Below, in pieces: positions 15,555-23,730 of a stretch of 64,000 nt of DNA. Origin of the DNA: an uncultured Acidobacteriota bacterium (GTDB lineage Bacteria > Acidobacteriota > Blastocatellia > Pyrinomonadales > Pyrinomonadaceae); NCBI GenBank assembly GCA_937873515.1, contig CALMYB010000010.1, positions 434,001 through 498,000 of the forward strand, read 5' to 3'. Both the position numbers and the translations under genes were made by a program. The notes beneath the pieces were generated by a model. The model ran no database searches. It saw only the letters and a list, made by a program, of their open reading frames with translations, and was not told where the DNA came from. The first letter of the stretch is position 1; the number at the start of each line of letters is the position of its first letter.

Positions 15555-16745
15555 TTAGGCCGTGAAGAGGCCGCCCTGTTGATTCTGATCCGTTGCCGTT
15601 GCATTCGTTGAAGACGTCGTTTGTGCCTCAGGCTTTAACGGGGCGGTCGAAGCAGCCTTCCCCGCCTTCGCCGGAGATTTCGACTGTTTCTTTGCGACTG
15701 GCTTTTCTTTCTTCACTTTTTCAGCAGCTCTTGCCGGCAGCTCGTTCCTATACTGCTCGAACGCCAGACCGAGCGTCGCCGAGATCTGCGAGAGAGCGTC
15801 AGCAATCTCAACATCGACGATAGTGACTCCGGGCGTAAAGTCGTGAGTCCGTACACTCACGACACACTTCCTTGCGCCACTGGATTCCGGAAGAAGTTGA
15901 ATCACCGCTGTCACAGTGCAGCCGTCAAAGTTATAAGGCTCCTTTTCGGGGATTACGATCGATTCGATCGACTCTACAACCTTGGTCTCGTTTTGGCTCC
16001 GCGCCACCTCCGTTTCGCGAGTCTCAGTGGATGCACTCTGCTCGACAACGTCAGGACTATCCGACTCGGATTGGAATGTCACTTCCGTTTCAACAACGTC
16101 AGTCGAAACGCTTTGCTCGATCGCATCCGCAGCGTCGGATACGGGTTCGTTGGATATATCGGCGTCGGGTTCTGAACACTCGTTATCAAATCTTTCTACT
16201 AACGCCTCGATCTCCGGATCGTATCCCGGTACGCACTCGTCTGCGTAGGAAGGTTTATTGCTCTCACCTTGGTGGTCGGGGCTAACGATCCCAAGATATT
16301 CGTCCCGGGCCGGATCTTGCGGCTGGTACACCGGCGCGGGTTGGGGTTGGACTGGCTGTACCGGAACCGGCACAGGATCGGTACGGACTGCGTGTGAAGG
16401 ATCCGGAATCGGCTGAACCGGATAAGACGGTCGGGGAGCAGCGGGATTGACGACCTGTGCCTGAAGCGGTCGCGGCTGACCGCCATTTTGCTTCTCGATC
16501 TCACGAAGTGACTGGAGAAACTTGCTCAGGAAAAGGTTCTTGATAGTCGCTTCCTCGTGGGCTCGGCATACGTATTCCGCGCCGCGCCAAAGCTCCAGGC
16601 CAAGCTGATGATTCGCTTGGCCGCCGCTTTGAAACCCGTCAGATCGGCTCACTTCGGTCGCGAGAGTTGCGGCCGTGAAAGCCAGTTGCTCCATTTTTTC
16701 CTTATTGTCCAGTGGTATAAAGGAACCGCTGTTCAGAATTTCCAT
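15555..16745 (-). CDS. Pro-rich protein with PRTRC-E-like C-terminal region
   Basis: A 396-residue protein in three parts. A helical N-terminal region (1-95) comes first. A long Pro/Gln and Ser/Asp/Glu low-complexity linker (about 95-260) follows, containing three related copies around STDVVETEV / STETRETEV. A folded C-terminal domain (about 262-345) has TVTAVIQLLPESS, a strand pair and DALSQISATLGLAFEQY, which resembles PRTRC system protein E as I remember it. The tail is Lys/Ala-rich (about 345-396). It begins the minus-strand cassette, about 110 bases after the sigma-54 activator stop. The repeats suggest a spacer or ligand display. Confidence 0.55.
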   Translation of the reverse strand: MEILNSGSFIPLDNKEKMEQLAFTAATLATEVSRSDGFQSGGQANHQLGLELWRGAEYVCRAHEEATIKNLFLSKFLQSLREIEKQNGGQPRPLQAQVVNPAAPRPSYPVQPIPDPSHAVRTDPVPVPVQPVQPQPAPVYQPQDPARDEYLGIVSPDHQGESNKPSYADECVPGYDPEIEALVERFDNECSEPDADISNEPVSDAADAIEQSVSTDVVETEVTFQSESDSPDVVEQSASTETRETEVARSQNETKVVESIESIVIPEKEPYNFDGCTVTAVIQLLPESSGARKCVVSVRTHDFTPGVTIVDVEIADALSQISATLGLAFEQYRNELPARAAEKVKKEKPVAKKQSKSPAKAGKAASTAPLKPEAQTTSSTNATATDQNQQGGLFTA

Positions 16746-16767
16746 TTTTTGTTCTCACTCCGTCTCA

Positions 16768-16785
16768 CTGCCTTCCGCTTCTTTA
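16768..16785 (-). promoter_or_regulatory. copy of the AAAGAAGCGGcgGGCAG leader motif
   Basis: On the minus strand this reads TAAAGAAGCGGAAGGCAG, ending 23 bases before the ATG at 16745. Near-identical motifs precede other minus-strand starts at 24901 and 23730. Probably part of a 5' leader signal; role unknown. Confidence 0.35.
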
Positions 16786-16799
16786 TTTCTTCAGTACAC

Positions 16800-16828
16800 A
16801 AAAAAAGGTTCGTGACGGATCACGAACC
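16800..16828 (-). terminator. rho-independent terminator of the sigma-54 activator gene
   Basis: A perfect 9-bp stem (GGTTCGTGA / TCACGAACC) with a 4-base loop is followed, on the minus strand, by seven T. It lies 27 bases after the activator's stop codon and separates it from the PRTRC cassette. Confidence 0.85.
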
Positions 16829-16854
16829 AGAAACGAAAACGGTATTGATAAATA

Positions 16855-17964
16855 CTATGCTGCCGCCGAATAGGCCATTGCCTGATATTCCAAAGTCTGA
16901 GGAGAAGGGATCCGAGAATTTTGAGAACACTCCCGATGTTTCGTGAGTATGCGCGAAAGTGTCGAATGGGTTGTTTTCAGTGATCTCGCTGCAAGACGTA
17001 GGCTTCCGTTGCTCTGGTTTAGCTTGTGTTCTATAAGAGTTGCTGCGGCTTTCAGATAAACACTATTAAGATCGTCCGATGCCATATCAAGGATGACCGT
17101 GACCAGATCGGGGTTGAGATCATCCATACCTGCGTCGTTAGTGGAATCTGTCCCCGACAAACACAACGCTGCGCCGTTGGGACCCGGCAGCGAATCCGGA
17201 GGCCGAATCATTCTGATCATTTCAACGGTGATCGTTGGAGCATTCATCGACTCTACCGCGAGCCGAGCCGCAAAGTTTCGAAGCTCTCGGTAGTTGCCTT
17301 TCCACTGGAATCGTTCCAGCTCGGACAATGCAGCCTCGTCGATCAAGAAGGCCGAGTCTCTGCCTACCGCGAATCGCTCCTCTTCCATCCGGCTCAAGAA
17401 CAGATGCCGGATCTTTTCCCGCTGCGATCGAAGCGGGATAGTTTCAAGGGAGAGGACATTGAGGCGGTCGAAAAGGTCGGGACGGAACAAGGAATCTCGT
17501 ACCATTGCCGTCAGGTCCCGCGAAGTGGCCGCTATTATTCGAACGTCTATCTCGCGCTCGTAAGTGCCGCCGACCCTTCGTATTCGTCTTTCTTCTACCG
17601 CTTTGAGAAGCTTCGCCTGAAGGCCAGGCGTCAGTTCACCGATCTCGTCGAGGAAGAGTGTGCCGCCTCCCGAAGTCTCAAAGAGGCCGGCCTTCGCTGA
17701 CACGGCGCCCGTAAACGCACCTTTTTCGTATCCGAATAGTTCCGATTCGAGTAGGTCCGATGTCAGACTCGCGCAATTGACACTTACGAAGGAGCGCTTC
17801 GATCTCGGACTTAGCTCGTGGAGCCTTCGGGCGATCGTCGTCTTGCCGGTTCCTCTTTCTCCCGTAATAAGCACGTAATGCGGGACCAGGGCATACCGAG
17901 CTATCTTTTCCTCGAGGATCGATGATCCCGTGTCAATGCGGCTGGCGGCGGATCTATTGGTCAT
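16855..17964 (-). CDS. sigma-54-dependent transcriptional activator without receiver domain
   Basis: A 369-residue enhancer-binding protein that would remodel sigma-54 RNA polymerase. It starts almost directly with the AAA+ domain: Walker A GERGTGKT (35-42), the sigma-54-contacting loop G82-A-F-T-G-A87, Walker B GGGTLFLDE (98-106), and the arginine finger region FRPDLFDRLNVL. The C-terminus has a FIS-type helix-turn-helix (NGSLRLAARSLKTTHSTL). No receiver, GAF or PAS domain is present, so it is likely controlled by its own abundance or by a partner. GG-N10-GC promoter matches lie before the conjugation operons, making these the likely targets. AGGAG lies 13 bases before the start. Confidence 0.93.
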   Translation of the reverse strand: MTNRSAASRIDTGSSILEEKIARYALVPHYVLITGERGTGKTTIARRLHELSPRSKRSFVSVNCASLTSDLLESELFGYEKGAFTGAVSAKAGLFETSGGGTLFLDEIGELTPGLQAKLLKAVEERRIRRVGGTYEREIDVRIIAATSRDLTAMVRDSLFRPDLFDRLNVLSLETIPLRSQREKIRHLFLSRMEEERFAVGRDSAFLIDEAALSELERFQWKGNYRELRNFAARLAVESMNAPTITVEMIRMIRPPDSLPGPNGAALCLSGTDSTNDAGMDDLNPDLVTVILDMASDDLNSVYLKAAATLIEHKLNQSNGSLRLAARSLKTTHSTLSRILTKHRECSQNSRIPSPQTLEYQAMAYSAAA

Positions 17965-18219
17965 AAAAGCGGATTCTCCTTGTAAAAAAACCTCCGTAGG
18001 TCCGTTAATTGCGGATCTGGATAAGATGCTCTACAGATTTCGCGGCCCCAAGCCTGACGCCCATAAAGCTGTGCTCAGTTCCAAAAATTCAACCTACATG
18101 GGTAAAAACCCAGATTTGGTGGAGATGTTACTTTTAAAATGAGATTTTTTTTGGATTGTTCAACGAATGGCGTAACCCGCTGCTCAGAGAATACACTTTG
18201 CAACCGGATGATCTTCTAA

Positions 18220-18600
18220 TTAGAAGTTCGGATAAGACTTGTCGAAAAGCCAATGAGAACAAGCAATAGTCCGAGAAATCTTGATCGCTGCTACCAACTC
18301 ACTGGGTATCCCGGCCGGATCGGAAGCGCCTGCGCGGACCTGTTGGAGTTGGAAATCCACGCTCGCACAAACCAGACCTAGTGCAAATCCCCATCCCGCG
18401 ACCAGAAACTTTTGACCGGCAGAGACATCCTTACTGACGCGCCGGGCACCGTAGAGCAGCAGCCCGCCAAGAATGTAATCGTCAAGAATGGAAAGTGGGT
18501 CCTCTTGCCAGGTGTTCCAGCGCCGGTAAGTGTCAAGCAGGGGAGCAGTTATGCCAAGCAAGATCGCCAGTGTCCTGCTCAATCCTAACGTCCAGCCCAT
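18220..18600 (-). CDS. small membrane protein, unknown
   Basis: A 126-residue protein with an N-terminal TM (about 7-22), a second hydrophobic segment (about 42-53) and a third (65-83), ending in a polar segment. The ATG at 18600 is chosen because AGGAAGGAG lies right before it, although an in-frame ATG occurs five codons earlier at 18615. No family is recognised. It is transcribed after the helicase gene, 66 bases downstream. Confidence 0.5.
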   Translation of the reverse strand: MGWTLGLSRTLAILLGITAPLLDTYRRWNTWQEDPLSILDDYILGGLLLYGARRVSKDVSAGQKFLVAGWGFALGLVCASVDFQLQQVRAGASDPAGIPSELVAAIKISRTIACSHWLFDKSYPNF

Positions 18601-18666
18601 CTTCTCCTTCCTCATAGGCTCTCTTCCTCTCGGACTTAGTGAAAATATCTACCGCCGCCCTCTACA

Positions 18667-21600
18667 CTAAATACTCTCGAATACTCCGGGCAACTCCATA
18701 GGTACAGCCAAAGCGTGAATGGAATTCGCATCCGGTTCCAGTAGCCATTCGGGAAGCTCGGCCGGTTGTTCTTCTTCGAGAGTCTGAAACTCGGTACGCA
18801 GCTCTGGCAGGAAATCGATGTCGGTGGATTTGGGCGGGTACAATGCAAGGACTGGTTCCAAGTAAGAACTTGGGGACTGCTCGGGCAGGAAGAAGCGCTG
18901 CTTCCCGTTCTGTACGATATTAACTAGCCCCATTCCTCGAAGCTCGCGGATCTGTTCGAACGTCGAAGGACATATCTCGGTAAGAACACGTCCCTGAAAC
19001 CGTGTCGTTCTAATCCGGATATCTCCGGTGAGATGCGCGGTGTTGTTCTCAAACTCGACTATGCGGAGCACCTCCGGCGCGGTTGCCGGGACCTCCGAGC
19101 GCACGCCGAAGTGGCGGAAAAGGTCGCGAAGCCATTCTTCCGCGATCTTCACACCGACGAGTCTGGTGCCCTCATCGGTCGTCGTTCGGACGATATTGAG
19201 AGCGTCATGGCTTAGAGTCTTGAGATACTTCCAGATCGGGAGCAACGCTCCGCTCAGAAGATGCACCGTTCTTTGTTCATACGGAGGAATCTTGGCTTCT
19301 TCCGAGAGCCACCAAACTTCGGCTTTGCTTTTAGGAACGATGCGATATTTCTGGTTTAGTTCGCTCTCGCGGATGTATAAGAGATTCCGGCCTTCGGGTT
19401 TCGAGATCGAGAACATCTGATATCTTTCACCCGTTTCGGGATCGGTGTGCGAGAGGGTTCGCCTAACGGCAACGAATGATCCATCGCGTCTGTCTTGGAA
19501 GAACTGATGAGCGTCGCTGACAGCCAGATCCGAATACCTCGCTGGTTTCGTCGCTACTTTCAAATTGAGCTTGTAATAAATCGTCTTCGCGGACGTGAGA
19601 GCGTCGGAGTGTAGAATCTGAGGTGCTTCGGCGATCTCGACGGATAGTGCCTTCAAGTCCTCCATGCCGTCATCCAGCTTTCCATTCTGTTTGAGATACT
19701 CGATCGTTTCGAGAAACGTCGTGTAGAAGTGATCGAACAGCGCATTTTGCCTATCCACTTCCAGAGAAAGGAGTCTGTTCAGGAACCTTGGAATGTTCGT
19801 CTTATCGATGTCGGGAACTACTTCGCCATCATCGGTATTTTTGACGAGCCCCATATCCCGCAAAGCCTGTTTTGGGTCTTCGATCCCTTCGATCTCAATG
19901 CCGCGCATGATACTGGTGAGCACGACATTCAGCGCGGACCGGCCTTCTTTTGATTCGAGATTGTACTTGTCGAGATTACCGGCCTTCTCAGCTTTTCTGT
20001 CACCCTTGGTGAGGGCACCCATGTTACCGAGCCTGCGGGCGATCGTAGCGGAGAATCTCTTCTCACCTCCGAGTTCCGTGAAAACGAGCAAGTAAACGGG
20101 AGGAAACACTTGGCCCGTTCGATGGGTTCGTCCGAAGTCCTGGATCTGTTTGTCCGCCGACCATTTCAGTTCGGCGGCAATGTGAAGACGCCTTTGCTTG
20201 TTGCCGACCTGCTTTCCCGCATGAAGGCTGTCGCCCGTCGATGCGACTTCCGACATGATAGCGATCCGTTTGTCACCGTTCTGGAATGCATTTTTCTCGT
20301 GAAGGTTGATGAGCTTCGACGGAACGCCCGGGAGCTGGCGGGGACGATATTCGAGAGTTCCGTTGGACGTTCGGATCAGACGCTTCTTCCGGCCGGTCAT
20401 CTCAGCTACGTTCTCCACGCCGAAGTAGTTCACGAGTTGATCGAGCGGATGCTCCGGCACTTCGAGGATCGAGAGTTTATCAAGCAGTTCCGCCCTTAGC
20501 TGCAAGGCGGCACGGCTTTCGACTTGATTGCCGTTGGCATCGCGAACCGGAATGTACTCGGTAGTGCCCGTATGGGGATTGGTTCGTTCCTGAAAGCAGG
20601 CGGTCGGGAAACAGTGTGCGACAAGCCGAGTCAGGGTTTCACGCGGACTGAAGTCAAGACTGTCAAGTGCCTCGTCCAGGTCGGCAGCTCTCTCGATCTG
20701 TTTCTTCGTCTGGCTCTCACCCGTTCCGGTTATCGAAACGACGATGGATTCTCGTCGTCCGAGGGCGTCTTCGATCTCGCGGATGAGCGTCGGAACTTTG
20801 AAAGCGGTGATCAGATTCCGAAAACAACGCTGGTGGTCCGCCCAGAATTGATTCAACGCCTGTGCCCGCGTAGCCTTTCCCGAATTCGTTAATTCGAGAG
20901 CACGATGGATATTCCGAAGCACCTCCTGCCAACCTTGGGCCATGTTGTCGTACATCCGGCGCTGCGCCGGAGTAAGCCAGTGGGTAACTTCTCGAAACTC
21001 GACAGCTAGCCCGGACTCCGGATCGGTACCCATGCTTAGATTCCCGCACAGATAACGGCCCATCGCTTTCAGGTCGCGGCAGACCATTTCCAAAGCTCCT
21101 ACACCGCCCGATTCGATCTCTTCCGCGAACTGTTCGAAGCCGAGAGGAAAGTTGGTTCCTTCTCCCCAGAGACCAAGGCGAGACATATATGCCAGATGCC
21201 GTACTTCTCCCGCCGACGTGGCTGACGAATAGACAACTCTGAAATCGGGATACTTCTCCGGGTCCTGGATCTCAAGTACGCCGGCTCCTGTCTGGGTTGA
21301 CTTGCCTCTATCGTCGGCGAAGGCATATTTGGCCTTGTGGCCCTCGTCGAAAACAACTACGCCTTCGCGTCCGAGCCAACGCGTTATCTGATCGATACGT
21401 CGCTTACCGGATCTTGATCGGGATATCAGTGAACGGTAGGTACAGAAGGTGATCCCGTCGCCAAGGTCGATATCGCCATCGGTCGGAAAATCGTTGATCA
21501 GCTTAATTGGAAGGACAAGGCCAAGCCTTTTGAACTCCTCGGCCACCGCTTCGATCAGGTCGGACTTGACCGAGAACCATACGGCACGTCTTCTCCCCTG

Positions 21601-22014
21601 AAACCAGTTGTCGAGGATCACTCCGGCGAGGGTCGCGGTCTTACCCGATCCGGTCCCGTCTCCGATGCTGATGCCGGCACGAGAGCCATCGGCAAGCCGC
21701 TGCCCGTGGGCCTGGCCTGCATAGATGATCCTCTCGATCTGCATCGCCGAAAGCTTCGCTCCGGTACAAAGCTCTTGTGGAAGATGGGGGCGGTAAGTGA
21801 TCGGAGGCGGTTCTACATTCGCAAGACCGGGTGGTTCGATGATGACGCCAGGGTGGGATGCTCCACCGGTAACGTATCGCGGCGTGTATGCGAGTATCTT
21901 ACTCTCGATGGGAAACTCGTCCGTCGGTGGTGTAACCGTCTCGGCAACGGGTGCAAAGGCGGCGGCCGATATTCGCGCAGCTGTGCCCTCCACTTGCTGG
22001 TAACTTGATAACAT
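18667..22014 (-). CDS. strawberry-notch-type SF2 helicase
   Basis: A 1,115-residue helicase-like ATPase of the strawberry-notch (SBNO) class often carried by phages and ICEs. Walker A is G118-D-G-T-G-S-G-K-T126, the DEAH-like box reads V-V-F-D-E-G-H, motif III is YSSATS, and motif VI is G-R-T-H-R-T-G-Q with the preceding Q-I-Q-D-F. The C-terminal half (about 560-1115) matches the SBNO C-terminal domain and continues into a variable end. It would translocate on DNA; partners of this class are usually a methyltransferase, found here two genes upstream. No nuclease motif is visible. Confidence 0.88.
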   Translation of the reverse strand: MLSSYQQVEGTAARISAAAFAPVAETVTPPTDEFPIESKILAYTPRYVTGGASHPGVIIEPPGLANVEPPPITYRPHLPQELCTGAKLSAMQIERIIYAGQAHGQRLADGSRAGISIGDGTGSGKTATLAGVILDNWFQGRRRAVWFSVKSDLIEAVAEEFKRLGLVLPIKLINDFPTDGDIDLGDGITFCTYRSLISRSRSGKRRIDQITRWLGREGVVVFDEGHKAKYAFADDRGKSTQTGAGVLEIQDPEKYPDFRVVYSSATSAGEVRHLAYMSRLGLWGEGTNFPLGFEQFAEEIESGGVGALEMVCRDLKAMGRYLCGNLSMGTDPESGLAVEFREVTHWLTPAQRRMYDNMAQGWQEVLRNIHRALELTNSGKATRAQALNQFWADHQRCFRNLITAFKVPTLIREIEDALGRRESIVVSITGTGESQTKKQIERAADLDEALDSLDFSPRETLTRLVAHCFPTACFQERTNPHTGTTEYIPVRDANGNQVESRAALQLRAELLDKLSILEVPEHPLDQLVNYFGVENVAEMTGRKKRLIRTSNGTLEYRPRQLPGVPSKLINLHEKNAFQNGDKRIAIMSEVASTGDSLHAGKQVGNKQRRLHIAAELKWSADKQIQDFGRTHRTGQVFPPVYLLVFTELGGEKRFSATIARRLGNMGALTKGDRKAEKAGNLDKYNLESKEGRSALNVVLTSIMRGIEIEGIEDPKQALRDMGLVKNTDDGEVVPDIDKTNIPRFLNRLLSLEVDRQNALFDHFYTTFLETIEYLKQNGKLDDGMEDLKALSVEIAEAPQILHSDALTSAKTIYYKLNLKVATKPARYSDLAVSDAHQFFQDRRDGSFVAVRRTLSHTDPETGERYQMFSISKPEGRNLLYIRESELNQKYRIVPKSKAEVWWLSEEAKIPPYEQRTVHLLSGALLPIWKYLKTLSHDALNIVRTTTDEGTRLVGVKIAEEWLRDLFRHFGVRSEVPATAPEVLRIVEFENNTAHLTGDIRIRTTRFQGRVLTEICPSTFEQIRELRGMGLVNIVQNGKQRFFLPEQSPSSYLEPVLALYPPKSTDIDFLPELRTEFQTLEEEQPAELPEWLLEPDANSIHALAVPMELPGVFESI

Positions 22015-22076
22015 TTCGTTGGTGGTTGGTCTGCTGAGTTAAAGACTGCTGTGTGATTGCGAGCGTCTGAGCTCAG

Positions 22077-22775
22077 TTAATCAACGTCGTAGCCGATGAA
22101 GTTCTCGTCGTTGATGAGCAGGTAGTAGTAACCGTTGCCGCGGCCTGCGTATTCCAGCGAGAGGAAACCTCGAAAATCTCCGTTCTCGCCGTTCAGATCG
22201 GTTTCGATCGAAATATCGTAACCCGCGAACTTCGCCCAGCGGCCTGTAATGAACGCTCCGGCGGTCTTGTTGCGGATGGCTTCGCGGAGCCGCTCGATCT
22301 CACGCGGATACTTCTTGGCGATCCGGTTTAGCGAGATAACCTTGCCGTCGATATTTGTTCCCGTCGTTATGTGAAGCTCGTACAGGGTTTTCGGACGCTT
22401 CTCTCTATCCTTCGCCCAGGAGTTCGGCTCAACAAGGTCCTTTCTCCACGCATCGAGATCGGGAATCGCGAGACAGTCGCGAATGAAGGGATTCGTAAAA
22501 CTCGCCTCTCCCGCCATCCGCTTGTACTTCTCGATAAGCCGGTATTCTTTTCTAAGTTTCTCTTCGCCCGTCTGTGCAGGCTTGGAAGATATGAATCGTG
22601 TGTATCGAGGAAGATCCGCTTCATACACAGAGTATCCGCGTCGGCTGCTGCGTGGTTTGAACCGGCACAAGCTCCCGCCATCCGAGATAAAGAACCGGTG
22701 TTTCTTGCCGTTGTTATCTACCGCGCCGACGATCGAGCCGCTTTTTACGGCTTCGTGAAGTTGCTGATAATTCAT
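22077..22775 (-). CDS. unassigned protein between methyltransferase and helicase
   Basis: A 232-residue protein. The ATG at 22775 (MNYQQLHEAVKSG) is preferred to an upstream frame start that would overlap the methyltransferase gene by 86 bases. The N-terminus is a compact beta-rich part (GAVDNNGKKHRFFISDGGSL), with charged helices in the middle (KPAQTGEEKLRKEYRLIEKY) and a C-terminal strand-rich region (FRGFLSLEYAG...YYYLLIN). The family is unknown. It is probably an accessory of the methylase-helicase pair. Confidence 0.55.
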   Translation of the reverse strand: MNYQQLHEAVKSGSIVGAVDNNGKKHRFFISDGGSLCRFKPRSSRRGYSVYEADLPRYTRFISSKPAQTGEEKLRKEYRLIEKYKRMAGEASFTNPFIRDCLAIPDLDAWRKDLVEPNSWAKDREKRPKTLYELHITTGTNIDGKVISLNRIAKKYPREIERLREAIRNKTAGAFITGRWAKFAGYDISIETDLNGENGDFRGFLSLEYAGRGNGYYYLLINDENFIGYDVD

Positions 22776-22779
22776 ATAT

Positions 22780-23730
22780 CTATTCGGAGCAGATCGCTCT
22801 AAAAGCGTCTTCGATATTGTTGAAGCATTGATGAGGGTTACGTTGGACGACATCATTCCGCTCATGGAGTGGGAGCTTTTGGCCGAGAATCAAAGTAACG
22901 CCAACCGTTGTGCCATTGCGGTAATATTCGCGGCCGGGAAGACTGATCGATCTGGTAACTTGAATCCCAGGCAGCATCGAATCCCCAAAATGCTTTCCCG
23001 AAACAGTTCCGGGTGAGCCAGTCTCGCCGAGGATGACAGCGAAGCGGCCGGCGGCGGCAAGACGCCGAAGTGCGGACTGGACATGACGAAATCCAAATTT
23101 GCTTTGGTTCCTATCGACTCGTCCGCCGCTCGATGAGAACGGCGGGTTCGCGAGGATCACGTTCGGAATTATCGTCTCCGGCAGGAGGTCATCGATGAAC
23201 TCCGCATCGTATCCGGTCGGATCGAAGCCGAGGACCTTAGCAAGCTCGCGCCTTCTCGGATCGATCTCATTGCTGACAACCGTCGCGCCGGTGGCCAACG
23301 CCCAAACCGCAAGGTTGCCGGTGCCGCAGGATGGTTCCAGCACCGTATCCGTGACATCAAGGTTCAGAAGGTAGGCAGCCAAGTACGCGATCGGGGCCGG
23401 AGTGGAAAACTGCTGAAACGTGATCTGAGAATAGCTCCGCCAGGATTGAGTGGGCAATCTTTTTTGCAGCGGTCTGAGGATCTCGGCACAGGAGACCGCG
23501 GGATCCCCCGAGGATAGCAGTAGCTTTCCATACTTCGTCTTTATGAGGTGGTTGAGAGCAGTTTCCGCAATCTCGTGACATAGATGAGGATCGATCGAAA
23601 TGGCATTGATCCCTGCGGCAGTGCAAAGATCGAGGAGTTCGAGATTTGAGATCGTCGTCTGTTCGGCATCAATGAGGCCGCTGATCTTCTCGATCAATGA
23701 AAGCGGTATTTGTTGACGAATATCGTTCAT
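22780..23730 (-). CDS. SAM-dependent (N6-adenine type) methyltransferase
   Basis: A 316-residue class I methyltransferase. Motif I is E-P-S-C-G-T-G-N-L-A (about 135-144) and motif IV is A-N-P-P-F (about 194-198), the NPPF/NPPY type typical of amino-group (adenine) methylation of DNA. An N-terminal helical region (1-110) includes TFQQFSTPAPIAYLAAYL just before motif I. It pairs with the strawberry-notch helicase, a recurrent arrangement in phages and mobile elements. The start overlaps the upstream gene by 62 bases. The likely role is modification of the element's DNA. Confidence 0.85.
   Translation of the reverse strand: MNDIRQQIPLSLIEKISGLIDAEQTTISNLELLDLCTAAGINAISIDPHLCHEIAETALNHLIKTKYGKLLLSSGDPAVSCAEILRPLQKRLPTQSWRSYSQITFQQFSTPAPIAYLAAYLLNLDVTDTVLEPSCGTGNLAVWALATGATVVSNEIDPRRRELAKVLGFDPTGYDAEFIDDLLPETIIPNVILANPPFSSSGGRVDRNQSKFGFRHVQSALRRLAAAGRFAVILGETGSPGTVSGKHFGDSMLPGIQVTRSISLPGREYYRNGTTVGVTLILGQKLPLHERNDVVQRNPHQCFNNIEDAFRAICSE

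Noticed and set aside
18160..18185. TGGCGTAACCCGCTGC as a sigma-54 site near the sigma-54 activator
   Set aside because: The spacing between GG and GC is 11, not 10, and the strand and distance do not fit a start.
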